A stretch of DNA of 64,000 bases. It comes from Longimicrobium terrae. GTDB lineage: Bacteria > Gemmatimonadota > Gemmatimonadetes > Longimicrobiales > Longimicrobiaceae. The position numbers were made by a program, and so were the translations under genes. The DNA is taken from contig NZ_JACHIA010000011.1 of the NCBI RefSeq assembly GCF_014202995.1, positions 124,001 to 188,000 on the forward strand, read 5' to 3'. A model generated the notes under the pieces. That model worked only from the letters and a program-made list of their open reading frames with translations. It was not told the origin of the DNA and searched no databases. Below, piece after piece: positions 25,684 through 33,443 of this stretch (position 1 is the first letter of the stretch; every line of letters begins with the position of its first letter).

Positions 25684-27401
25684 CAGAACATCCTCCCGGC
25701 GTTCATCAGAAAGTGTTCGGCAAGGGGGCCCAGGGCGAGCACGGGAAACCAGGTGAGCGCGCCCACGATCAGCACCACGGAGACGAGAAGGCCCACGAAA
25801 AGCGGCGTATCCACGGGAAAGCTCCCCGCCGTTTCCGGCGATGCGCCGCGCTCGCCCATGAACCCGCCCAGCGCCAGCACGGGGACGATCAGGGCGAACC
25901 GGCCCAGCAGCATCGCCATCCCCAGCAGCGTGTTGTAAAAGACTGATCCGCCACTCAACCCGGCGAAGGCGCTGCCGTTGTTGGCCGCCGCGCTGGTGAA
26001 CGCGTACAGGATCTCGGACAGGCCGTGCGGTCCCGTGTTGGCGCGCGCGGAAAGTCCGGATTCCGTCACGGACGCGAGGGCCGTCATCAGCAGGACGACG
26101 GCGGGAAAGGCGAGGATGTACAGCATCGCCATCCGCACTTCGCGGCTGCCCAGGCGCTTGCCCAGGTACTCCGGCGTGCGCCCCACCATCAACCCGGCCA
26201 GGAAGACGGTCAGCACCACAAAGACGAGCATCCCGTACAGTCCCGCCCCCACGCCGCCAAAGACAATCTCCCCCAACTGCATGTTCACCATGGGGATGAG
26301 CCCGCCCAGCGGGGTAAACGAGTCGTGCATGGCGTTCACCGCGCCGCACGAGGCCGCCGTGGTCACCGCCGCGTACAGCGCGCTGCCCGCCACGCCGAAT
26401 CGCGTTTCCTTGCCCTCCATGTTGCCCGCGGCGTGTCCGGGAAGGATTCCCGCGACGTCGATTCCGCGCGCGGCGTGGATGGGATTTCCCGCCGCCTCCG
26501 CCGCGTACGTCACCGCCGTTCCCGCCACGAACAGGATGCCCATCGCCGCCAGGATGGCCCACGCGTGCCGCGGCCGGCCGATCACCCGGCCGTAGGCGTT
26601 CACCAGCCCCGCGGGAATCAGCAGGATGGCCAGCATCGACAGCAGGTTGGTGAACGGCGTGGGGTTCTCGAACGGGTGCGCGCTGTTGGCGTTAAAGAAT
26701 CCGCCCCCGTTCGTCCCGATCTGCTTGATGGCTTCCTGGCTGGCGACGGGCCCCATGGCGATGGTCTGCCGCGCGCCCTCCACCGTGGTCACGATCTCGT
26801 ACGGCTTCAGGTTCTGGATCACGCCGCGCGAAACCAGCACGAGCGCCAGCACGATGCAGAGCGGGAGAAACAGGTAGAGCGTGCCGCGGACGAGGTCCGC
26901 CCAGAAGCTGCCCAGCCGCCCGCCGGACCTGGCGGCGATTCCCCGCGCCAGGGCGAAGGCCACACCCATCCCGACAGCGGCGGAAACGAAGTTGTGAAAG
27001 GCAAGCTGCGTCATCTGCGAGAAGTAGCTCATGGTGCTCTCGCCGGAGTAGCTCTGCCAGTTGGTGTTCGTCGTGAACGCCGAAGCCGTCTCGAACGCCT
27101 GCCGGTCCGCCACGCCGGGGAGCGCGGCCGGGTTCAGCGGCAGCAGCCCCTGCAGGCGCAGCGCGGCGTACGTGGCCAGCATGGAAACCGCGCTGAAGAC
27201 GAGCACCGAGGCGGCGTAGCGCGTCCAGTGCTGGTCCTCGTCCGGGTCCACGCCCAGCGTGCGGTAGATGGCGGATTCCACGGGGCCCAGCCAGCGGCGC
27301 CGCCCCTGGTAGACGGCGTGAAGCCAGCCTCCCACCGGGGCCGCCAGGGCGAGGATGACGGCGCAGAACAGGGCGATCTGCAGCCATCCGTTGATGGTCA
27401 T
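25683..27401 (-). CDS. kdpA: potassium-transporting ATPase K+-binding subunit KdpA
   Basis: A 572-residue, ten-helix inner-membrane protein, typical in length. KdpA hallmarks: the first selectivity-filter loop [13 protein letters not shown], the second [20 protein letters not shown], the third [17 protein letters not shown] and the fourth [15 protein letters not shown]. It selects K+ and passes it to the KdpB path. It follows kdpF by 2 bases and overlaps kdpB by one base. Confidence 0.97.
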   Translation of the reverse strand: MTINGWLQIALFCAVILALAAPVGGWLHAVYQGRRRWLGPVESAIYRTLGVDPDEDQHWTRYAASVLVFSAVSMLATYAALRLQGLLPLNPAALPGVADRQAFETASAFTTNTNWQSYSGESTMSYFSQMTQLAFHNFVSAAVGMGVAFALARGIAARSGGRLGSFWADLVRGTLYLFLPLCIVLALVLVSRGVIQNLKPYEIVTTVEGARQTIAMGPVASQEAIKQIGTNGGGFFNANSAHPFENPTPFTNLLSMLAILLIPAGLVNAYGRVIGRPRHAWAILAAMGILFVAGTAVTYAAEAAGNPIHAARGIDVAGILPGHAAGNMEGKETRFGVAGSALYAAVTTAASCGAVNAMHDSFTPLGGLIPMVNMQLGEIVFGGVGAGLYGMLVFVVLTVFLAGLMVGRTPEYLGKRLGSREVRMAMLYILAFPAVVLLMTALASVTESGLSARANTGPHGLSEILYAFTSAAANNGSAFAGLSGGSVFYNTLLGMAMLLGRFALIVPVLALGGFMGERGASPETAGSFPVDTPLFVGLLVSVVLIVGALTWFPVLALGPLAEHFLMNAGRMF

Positions 27402-27403
27402 GG

Positions 27404-27493
27404 TCAGAACCTTTCCGGCCGCAGGAGCGTGTACGTCAGGTAGATGAGCAGCGCCGCCGCGACGACGATTCCGCCCCAGTCTTCGGCTGTCAT
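27404..27493 (-). CDS. kdpF: KdpF, small stabilising subunit
   Basis: A 29-residue single-helix peptide starting MTAEDWGGIVVAAALLIYL and ending LLRPERF. The closing Y-LLRPERF motif is typical of KdpF. Its ATG overlaps the stop of the upstream micro-ORF (ATGA) and its stop is 2 bases before kdpA. KdpF is a lipid-like stabiliser of the KdpABC complex in the inner membrane. Confidence 0.93.
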   Translation of the reverse strand: MTAEDWGGIVVAAALLIYLTYTLLRPERF

Positions 27494-27600
27494 TTCACTT
27501 CCTCCGCCGCGTCGCGGCCCAGCGCTTCGCAGCCCCGCACGTAGGCCAGCAGCGCGGCGAACGTCCCCGCGGTGGCCAGCAGATAGATCACGTCCAGCAT
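27490..27600 (-). CDS. 36-residue membrane micro-protein at the head of kdpFABC
   Basis: Reads MLDVIYLLATAGTFAALLAY then VRGCEALGRDAAEEVK. One hydrophobic helix is followed by a charged tail with the motif YVRGCE. Similar tiny ORFs directly before kdpF are seen in other kdp operons. Its stop overlaps the kdpF start (ATGA), which argues for real translation. Function unknown; an accessory subunit or translational leader for kdpF is possible. Confidence 0.75.
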   Translation of the reverse strand: MLDVIYLLATAGTFAALLAYVRGCEALGRDAAEEVK

Positions 27601-27679
27601 GATGACGATCCTCTCCCGTCAGTGCCGGGCCGGGCGGGGGCGTGCGCCGCCGCGTGCGGACCGGCGTGTGTGGCGCCGG

Positions 27680-28177
27680 TCAGGGCCGGCGGAGAACGAA
27701 GCGGCCGCTGCTTCCGCCGGCCACGCGGCCGCCCTCCGTCCACCAGTGCCCGGCCACGGAGTCGCCGTACAGCCGTCCGCGCGCGTGCAGCGGGTGGGTG
27801 GTGCCGGCCTCCACGGTGAACTCCACGGAGTCCGCGCCCGCCATCCGCGCCACCAGCGTGGGCACGCCGGCGGCCGGGGTCACGCCCAGCGCGCGCAGGT
27901 CCGCCGCGTACGCGCCGTAGTGCGTGTCGCGGGCGGGAACGGCGGGTGCGGCGGGGGCGTTTTCCATCATCACCACCGAGCCGCGGACGGGCGCGGGCGG
28001 GGTGGCGGCCGCGGTGACGGGGTGCTCCACGCGGAACTCCATGCTCCACGCGCCGTCCAGCCGCTCCGGGTGCTGCGGCTGCGCGGCGTGGCCGGCGCGT
28101 CCGCACGCGGCGGAGGCCAGAACAAGCAGAAGGGCGCTCGTGGATTGGAGCGCGCGGCGGATGGCGGGAGTGGGCAT
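27680..28177 (-). CDS. hypothetical lipoprotein upstream of the kdp operon
   Basis: A 165-residue protein with a lipoprotein signal ending in lipobox SAAC (Cys25). The remainder is soluble and rich in Ala, Gly and Val, with RLDGAWSMEFRVEHP and GRLYGDSVAGHWWTEG, suggesting a small beta-rich domain that describes polarity changes such as lipocalin-like folds. It is 79 bases upstream of the micro-ORF on the same strand and may be the first gene of the kdp transcript. No family is recognised. Confidence 0.65.
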   Translation of the reverse strand: MPTPAIRRALQSTSALLLVLASAACGRAGHAAQPQHPERLDGAWSMEFRVEHPVTAAATPPAPVRGSVVMMENAPAAPAVPARDTHYGAYAADLRALGVTPAAGVPTLVARMAGADSVEFTVEAGTTHPLHARGRLYGDSVAGHWWTEGGRVAGGSSGRFVLRRP

Positions 28178-28294
28178 GGTGCGGCACCGGTTGAAGGCGC
28201 GGGGCTCCCGGCGTCGCCGCCGCGGAGGACCCGTTGGATTACGCCTCGAAGCTACCGGCCGGGCCGTAAAGGACGCACAAAGAGGAAGCGTCCC

Positions 28295-28314
28295 CGTGTG
28301 AAGATTTCACAAAG
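28295..28314 (-). promoter_or_regulatory. candidate Kdp regulator site upstream of the kdp operon
   Basis: On the minus strand this reads CTTTGTGAAATCTTCACACG. It matches 17 of 20 bases of the site at 32787-32806, CTTTGTGCCATCTTCACGCG, upstream of kdpE, in the same orientation relative to the genes. It lies about 120 bases before the lipoprotein gene heading kdpFABC. Recognition by KdpE is inference; the TTCACAC part loosely recalls the ACACCCC side of the E. coli KdpE site. Confidence 0.5.
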
Positions 28315-28393
28315 GGATGCGGAGGGAGGGGCGGCCCCCACCCGGGCCGACGGTTCAGCGCGGAAGGCGGAATGCGGGGTTGCCCGGAGTGTG

Positions 28394-28730
28394 TTGAGCG
28401 GATAAATCCGCCGCTCCCAAAGCGGTAAGCCCCGACACCGGCCGCTGGCGCGTCCGGTTCGGGGCTTCAACTGCGTGGGATTGACCGGCCCGAGCCGCGG
28501 TCCGCTGCCACGCTGAGGTCTCCCCCTCTCCCGCTTGCGGGAGAGGGGGCCGGGGGGAGAGGGGTGCCTGCGGCGGCGCCGGGCTGTCCGAAGCACACGG
28601 AGCCGCCTTTCTCCGTGTGGATCAGTGAGTGCCTGCGCGGCCCGGAGTCTCCTGAGCGAATGAATCCGCCGCTCCAAAAGCGGGAAGCCCCGACACCGGC
28701 CGCTGGCGCGTCCGGTTCGGGGGCTTCAAC
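28394..28730. repeat. dispersed repeat cluster upstream of the kdp operon
   Basis: Two reverse copies of the GTTGAAGCCCCGAACCGG family (28394-28471 and 28651-28730) flank an inverted copy (28517-28568) of the CTCTCCC/GGGAGAG unit found at 22525-22577. The two copies differ by only a few bases. The 650-base space 28178-28829 holds these, the candidate regulator site and no gene. Confidence 0.8.
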
Positions 28731-28829
28731 TCCCTGCGCGTCGCGAGCGGAGATGCGCGCCCGGTTCGCGGTCTCAAGCGGGTGCTTCCATCCTCAACTT
28801 GAGACCGCGGCGGTGGGGCTGCGCTCTGG

Positions 28830-29396
28830 TCAGACCAGCTGAATCTCGCAGTTGTCCAGGATGGAATCACCAAGTCTGCTTCCTCGCAGCGGAATGGGTG
28901 CATCCGCTCCCTTCACCTTCTCCGTCGCGCGGCCGAACACGGCCCAGCACAGCTGACTCGGATCCCACCGTGAGCGGAACTGAATTCCGTCCACGTCGGG
29001 CAGGGAGGCGTGCACAGCCGCAGCCAATGCTCGGCACTCGTCATATGTGGCTGCATGTGCCCGCTCCGCCCCAATCCCAAATGCCGGCAGGCGGTTTCCT
29101 TCGAACTGGAGAAGGTTAAGATCGGTCGCAAGGTGGATTCGCGAAACAGCCCGCGCGTTCCACTCCCGAACATCGACGACGCATTGGGCCGAGCCGCGGA
29201 CGAGTGTTTCCAGAACGGCAACCTCCGGGCTCTCCCCCACATACAACACCCCGAACTCGGCGGCGGGATCGTCAAAGCGATTGCTCCTGCCCACGCTGTA
29301 CCAGAGCGCACCCAGCTTGGCAAGGTGTACCCGCCAGAGCGGGCGGGACGACGGAATCCGCACGATGGGCGGCTTCGAGGGCAGGGCGATCACCAT
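28830..29396 (-). CDS. RES-domain toxin
   Basis: A 188-residue protein. LWRVHLAKLGALWYSVGRSNRFDDP and VLYVGESPEVAVLETLVRG carry the conserved Arg and Glu of the RES domain, with a Ser-containing C-terminal part, and the length fits. RES toxins of the MbcT/ParT type act on NAD+ or transfer ADP-ribose. The ATG at 29396 shares one base with the stop of the upstream antitoxin gene (TGATG), the usual antitoxin-toxin arrangement. Located between the two kdp gene clusters. Toxicity itself is not shown by the sequence. Confidence 0.85.
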   Translation of the reverse strand: MVIALPSKPPIVRIPSSRPLWRVHLAKLGALWYSVGRSNRFDDPAAEFGVLYVGESPEVAVLETLVRGSAQCVVDVREWNARAVSRIHLATDLNLLQFEGNRLPAFGIGAERAHAATYDECRALAAAVHASLPDVDGIQFRSRWDPSQLCWAVFGRATEKVKGADAPIPLRGSRLGDSILDNCEIQLV

Positions 29397-30343
29397 CAGG
29401 ATGCTCCATGCTGCCCGTACGAACTGATGCGGGAAAGCACGTCGCCCAGTACCTCGGGCCTTTCCAACGATTCCAGAAGCGTGCTGTCCGAAGCCGGAGC
29501 CGTGTCGATCAGGATCGAAAGGAGCACCCACCGGCTCATGCTTCCAGCCGCGCGTACGACCTCGGCAACCCCCTTTCGCAGACCACCCGCGGAGAACTGG
29601 CGCGCGGGAAATCCCCACTCTGCACCTGAGAGCGGGAGTGCGAGAATGCTGTTTCGCGTTCGTCGGATGTTGACTGCGGAAACACTGATTCCCAGCAACC
29701 GGGCCACCTCGCTGGATGACAGAAATCCTCCCGCCGCACCAATCATGGTCTGTTTTGCAACTGCCCCGCGGGCCAGGGCGCGCGTCGTTGCGGTCTCCCG
29801 CTGCAGGCCGGCCTCTGGCGCCGCGTTCAGAACCTCGACGACGGTTGCCGCAGGAGTCGGGGCTGCCACCGCTCGCTGGAGTTGCTCAGACGTCATCTGC
29901 CGGAGTGACGTCCGTATGCTGCTGATCACCCGGTACTCCAAGGACTGCTCGATCCCTTCCCGGAACGTCTTGGGAGTGGCTTGGCTGTGCCGCGACTCTC
30001 CCGGGTCGGCACGGCGGATGGGGGTTTTCTGGCGTACGTTGCTATGGATCTGGTCAGAAGATGACACGCTTTTCCCGCTAGCCAGATCCGACGATCGTGC
30101 CTTTTTGCGCGCGGTGCCCAGAAGAACTGAACCTGCCACCGACTTGCTCGCACGCGACCCATCGGGCGTGCCACGTGAGACCCGCGACGCAGCCGCAGAT
30201 TTGCTCGTCTGCGATTTACCACCACGCGTGCTCTGCGATAGCGCAGAGGCAGCCCCCGATCTACTTGGCGCGTTGGGGTTTTGAGCTCTGTCCTTCTTGT
30301 CCTCGGCATGGACGCCCTTGCCCTTGTTTGGCTTTGCGGGCAT
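29396..30343 (-). CDS. putative antitoxin of the RES pair, with long basic N-terminal tail
   Basis: A 315-residue protein, two to three times longer than usual Xre/MbcA/ParS antitoxins. Residues 1-100 are low-complexity, rich in Ser, Lys, Arg and Ala (for example SRGGKSQTSKSAAASRVSRG) and probably disordered. A middle helical part is followed by FLSSSEVARLLGISVSAVNI (about 220-240), which looks like a helix-turn-helix, and a C-terminal toxin-binding-like region. ATG 30343 has AAAGGAG 7 bases upstream and is preferred to the ATG at 30385. Position directly before a RES gene supports the antitoxin role; the tail's purpose is unknown. Confidence 0.75.
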   Translation of the reverse strand: MPAKPNKGKGVHAEDKKDRAQNPNAPSRSGAASALSQSTRGGKSQTSKSAAASRVSRGTPDGSRASKSVAGSVLLGTARKKARSSDLASGKSVSSSDQIHSNVRQKTPIRRADPGESRHSQATPKTFREGIEQSLEYRVISSIRTSLRQMTSEQLQRAVAAPTPAATVVEVLNAAPEAGLQRETATTRALARGAVAKQTMIGAAGGFLSSSEVARLLGISVSAVNIRRTRNSILALPLSGAEWGFPARQFSAGGLRKGVAEVVRAAGSMSRWVLLSILIDTAPASDSTLLESLERPEVLGDVLSRISSYGQHGAS

Positions 30344-30355
30344 CGAAACTCCTTT

Positions 30356-30391
30356 GTAGTTGTTGTGTGTGCGTGTATTACGCACAACTAC
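30356..30391. promoter_or_regulatory. inverted repeat, likely autoregulatory operator of the TA pair
   Basis: GTAGTTGT (30356-30363) and ACAACTAC (30384-30391) are inverted, with GCGT/ACGC forming an inner pair at 30371-30383. It lies directly before the antitoxin ribosome site. On the minus strand TAATAC inside the palindrome could be a -10 box. Antitoxins usually repress their own promoter through such sites. Confidence 0.55.
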
Positions 30392-30461
30392 AAGCTACGT
30401 GCCCTGTGAGATTAGACAAGCCCCTCCAAACCGGTTGGGGTGTGCAGGCCAGGACGCAGCC

Positions 30462-32027
30462 CTACGCGGATTTCTCCCCGTCCAGCCGCACGGCGGGCAG
30501 GGTGAAGACGAACACGCTGCCGCCGCCCGGCCGCGCCTCCAGCCGCAGCGCGCCACCCTGCGCCTCCGCCAGCCGCCGCGCGATGGACAGCCCCAGCCCC
30601 GCGCCGCCCACGTCCGGCGGCACGTCCGGCCGGCGGTAGAACGGCTCAAAGATGCGGTCGCGCTCCGCCTCCGGCACCCCCGGCCCGCAGTCCGCCACGC
30701 GGAAGGCGAGCCGGTCCTCTTCCGCCACCGCCGCGACGTCGATCGGGTGATGGGGCGGGGAATACTTGTTCGCGTTCTCCAGCAGGTTTACCAGCACGCG
30801 CAGCGACTGCACGAAATCGAACCGCCCCGCCAGCAGCACGTCGCCGGGCGGAACAGACGCGCGGATCTCCCGCCCGGGCATGGAGCCGCTCACCCGCTGC
30901 AGCGCGGCGCCCAGCAGGTCCTCCGCCGCCGTGACCTCAAGATGGAGACGGATTTCCCCCGCGTTCAGCCGCGACAGGTCCAGCAGATCGGCCACGAAGC
31001 GGTTCAGGCGGTCCGCTTCCTGTTCGATGGTGGCGGCATCTTCGTCGCCCTTTTCCGCCAGCTGATGGGCAAGCGCCTTGATGGTTGTCAGTGGCGTGCG
31101 CAGGTCGTGCGACACGGAAGCGATCAGCGCGTCCTTCAGCCGGTCCGCCTCCGACAGCGCCTCCGCCCGGTCCGCGTCCGCGCGCAGCCGCACCCGCTCC
31201 GCGCCCAGGGCCGCGTAGTATCCCAGGACGCGGAAAAAGCGGTGCTGCTCCGGCGTCAGTTCCAATCCCGCCACGCGCGTCACCCGCAGCACGCCCACGA
31301 TGCGCTCCCGCACTCGCAGCGGAAGTGCAACGCCGCGCGCGTTGGCGTCATCCGGCAGGCCGCCCGCGTCGTGCCGCGCCTCGGTGACGAGGGCGAGCGT
31401 GCCGTCCGGCCGTTCGATGACGGGCACGCCTCGGTCCGCCGCCAGCGCCGCCGCGGGCGCGATCAAGTTCTCCGCATCCAGCGCGGGATCCCTCGCGGCG
31501 CGGGTGAGCGGCCCGTCCGCCGCGCCGGGGAGCAGGATCTCGCACGCGTCCGCCTGCAGCGCGGAGCGGATCACGCGCGCAAAGGCGTGCAGCGCATCCT
31601 CCGCGCGGCCGGCGTTGAGCGTTTCGGCGCCCAGGGTGGAGAGGTGGTTCAGTTCATCCGCCCGCCGCCGCGCCTCTTCCGCCTCCGCGCGTGCACGGGT
31701 GATGAGGTGCGTGGCGAAGAGCGCCACGACCAGGTAGCTGAACAGCACCAGCCAGTTCAGCGGATCGGTGACGACCAGCGTGTAGTGCGGGGGGAGAAAA
31801 AAGAAGTTGAAGCACAGAAAGCTGAGCGCCGCCAGCACCACGCCGCGCGTCCTCGTGCCGCGCGTGCTGGCCGCCAGCACGAAGAGGAGGAAGGCGAGGG
31901 CGACGTGCGCGGCGTCCAGGTGCTCGCGAATGGCCACCATGGCCGCGGTGAGCGCCGCCAGCGCCAGCGCGTTCGCCGCCGCGCCCAGGAGCAGGCCGGA
32001 GCGCGGCCGGACGGGAGGCGCGCTCAA
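30462..32027 (-). CDS. kdpD: KdpD C-terminal half: DUF4118-GAF-histidine kinase
   Basis: A 521-residue inner-membrane kinase. It starts with four membrane helices of the KdpD type (about 12-110), including LSFLCFNFFFLPPHYTLVVTD, followed by GAF (about 130-280), HisKA with SHDLRTPLT (His307) and HATPase_c with NLLENANKYS and GAGLGLSIA. It lacks the N-terminal KdpD/Usp module, which is encoded separately at 20180. The start is probably TTG at 32027, overlapping the kdpE stop as TTGA; the first ATG would remove a membrane helix. It should sense K+ limitation or turgor and phosphorylate KdpE. Confidence 0.88.
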   Translation of the reverse strand: MSAPPVRPRSGLLLGAAANALALAALTAAMVAIREHLDAAHVALAFLLFVLAASTRGTRTRGVVLAALSFLCFNFFFLPPHYTLVVTDPLNWLVLFSYLVVALFATHLITRARAEAEEARRRADELNHLSTLGAETLNAGRAEDALHAFARVIRSALQADACEILLPGAADGPLTRAARDPALDAENLIAPAAALAADRGVPVIERPDGTLALVTEARHDAGGLPDDANARGVALPLRVRERIVGVLRVTRVAGLELTPEQHRFFRVLGYYAALGAERVRLRADADRAEALSEADRLKDALIASVSHDLRTPLTTIKALAHQLAEKGDEDAATIEQEADRLNRFVADLLDLSRLNAGEIRLHLEVTAAEDLLGAALQRVSGSMPGREIRASVPPGDVLLAGRFDFVQSLRVLVNLLENANKYSPPHHPIDVAAVAEEDRLAFRVADCGPGVPEAERDRIFEPFYRRPDVPPDVGGAGLGLSIARRLAEAQGGALRLEARPGGGSVFVFTLPAVRLDGEKSA

Positions 32028-32719
32028 TCCAGCGCGCGAAAGCGGTAGCCCACACCGGGCTCGGTGATGATCAGGCGCGGGCGGATGGGGTCCGCCTCGA
32101 TCTTGCGCCGCAGGTTGGCCACGTGCACCCGCAGGTACGCCTGCGGATCGCCGCCGGACCGGCCCCACACGGCGCTGAACAGCTGCTGGTGCGTGAGCGT
32201 GCTTCCCGCGTGCGCGGCGAACGCGCGCAGCAGGTCCCACTCCGTTGGCGTGAGATGAATTTCCTCCCCGTCGCGGGAAAGGACGCGCCGGGCCAGGTCC
32301 AGCGACAGGCCCTCGATCTCCACGGGCCCCGTGCCGCCGGGGCGCGTGATGCCGCGCGACCGCCGAAGCTGCGCGCGCACGCGGGCCTGCAACTCCGCCG
32401 GGCCGAACGGCTTGGTGACGTAGTCGTCGGCGCCGGCATCCAGCAGGCTCACCTTTTCGTGCTCGGAGTGGCGGGCGGAAAGGACCACGATGGGCGCCGC
32501 GGACCACTTCCGCACCTCGGCGCAGACGCGCACGCCGGGGATGTCGGGCAGGCCCAGGTCCAGGACGATCAGGTCCGGGCGCTCGGCCGCGGCGAGCGCG
32601 ATCCCTTCCGCGCCGGTGGCGGCTTCGATGACGCGCACGGACGCATCCGCCAGCGCCCGCCGCACCACTAGGCGGATCTGCGGTTCGTCATCGATGACCA
32701 GAATGGTCGATTCGCTCAT
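32024..32719 (-). CDS. kdpE: KdpE response regulator (OmpR family)
   Basis: A 231-residue regulator. Receiver: acidic pair DDE near residue 10, phospho-Asp in VLDLGLPDIPG (about 53), Lys in VTKPFGPAELQAR. C-terminal winged helix: HLTPTEWDLLRAFAAHAGSTL and YLRVHVANLRRKIE. The sequence closely follows KdpE (for example PHLRVHVxNLRRKIE..P.RPRLIxTEPGVGYRF). Its stop overlaps the start of the KdpD kinase gene. It should activate kdpFABC from a separate transcription unit; a shared 20-base motif upstream of both units supports this. Confidence 0.92.
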   Translation of the reverse strand: MSESTILVIDDEPQIRLVVRRALADASVRVIEAATGAEGIALAAAERPDLIVLDLGLPDIPGVRVCAEVRKWSAAPIVVLSARHSEHEKVSLLDAGADDYVTKPFGPAELQARVRAQLRRSRGITRPGGTGPVEIEGLSLDLARRVLSRDGEEIHLTPTEWDLLRAFAAHAGSTLTHQQLFSAVWGRSGGDPQAYLRVHVANLRRKIEADPIRPRLIITEPGVGYRFRALD

Positions 32720-32786
32720 CTGCGCGTGCGTGGGATCGAGATGCGGACGGGCGGCGGTCGCCGGATCGGGGCAATCTACAGTGGAG

Positions 32787-32806
32787 CGCGTGAAGATGGC
32801 ACAAAG
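32787..32806 (-). promoter_or_regulatory. candidate Kdp regulator site upstream of kdpE
   Basis: Minus strand CTTTGTGCCATCTTCACGCG, 68-87 bases before the kdpE ATG. It is the partner of the site at 28295-28314 (17 of 20 identical). The presence before both kdp units suggests co-regulation, perhaps KdpE autoregulation. Confidence 0.5.
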
Positions 32807-32839
32807 ACGATCCGCCCCCCCGGCCGCGGCGTTGCGGGG

Positions 32840-33181
32840 GCGACTGAAGTCGCGGCAACAACGGCGCAAAGTCCGCCTGCGCGGACTGGGGCCGCGGCGG
32901 AGTCCTGAGGCGGGACCTTTGTGTGTGGTCGTGCGCGGCCGTCCCTGAGTTCGTGAGTTCGGGTGACGTGAGCGGGGCCAATCCCAGTCCGGCGGTTGAA
33001 ACCGCGCCTCGACCAACACGAAGTCCGCCTGCGCGGACTGTGGCCGACGGACCCGGCGCGGTCGCCGTCGTCCGCCGCGTGAACGCCGCCGCATCCCTAA
33101 CCATGCGACCGTGAAGGAATGCCCGCTCCCAGTCCGCGGAGGCGGACTTCGTGTCTTTCAAGGCGCGGTTTCAACCGCCGG
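32840..33181. repeat. three copies of the GTCCGCC...GGCGGAC repeat family
   Basis: Copies at about 32840-32890 (+), 32989-33043 (+) and 33131-33181 (-). The latter two are in inverted orientation and share CGGCGGTTGAAACCGCGCCT plus CACGAAGTCCGCC, the same composite as 56314-56364, so together they could form a 50-bp stem. No gene is seen between kdpE and the chemoreceptor (32720-33443). Confidence 0.8.
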
Positions 33182-33257
33182 ACCGATGCCCGGTTCCACC
33201 ACGTTACCTGAATGCGCGTTCCCCCGCCGTCCATCGCCCCACACGTCTGCACTCTCG

Positions 33258-33329
33258 TACTCACGTACTCACGCACTCACGCACTCACGCACTCACGCAC
33301 TCACGCACTCACGCACTCACGCACTCACG
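33258..33329. repeat. 8-bp tandem repeat upstream of the chemoreceptor gene
   Basis: Nine units of 8 bp: two TACTCACG followed by seven identical CACTCACG. It ends 114 bases before the chemoreceptor start codon. Such arrays change length by slippage; since 8 is not a multiple of 10.5, each change would rotate flanking sites on the helix. No -35/-10 could be placed around it. Confidence 0.85.
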
Positions 33330-33443
33330 CACGTCCACCCTTCCCGCCACCGCATTCGTTGCACAACACGAGAAGTTCAGTCACACAAAGGCGACGGCCC
33401 GCCCCCATCATCCCCGCGTACCCACACTCAGGGGAATGCGGAC

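Noticed and set aside
28178-28829. Small open frames in the repeat region before the kdp operon
   Set aside because: They coincide with repeat copies that recur elsewhere in either orientation, so the frames are not conserved coding sequence.
33258-33329. Tandem array considered as a CRISPR
   Set aside because: Units are 8 bp and contiguous without spacers; no cas genes are in the window.
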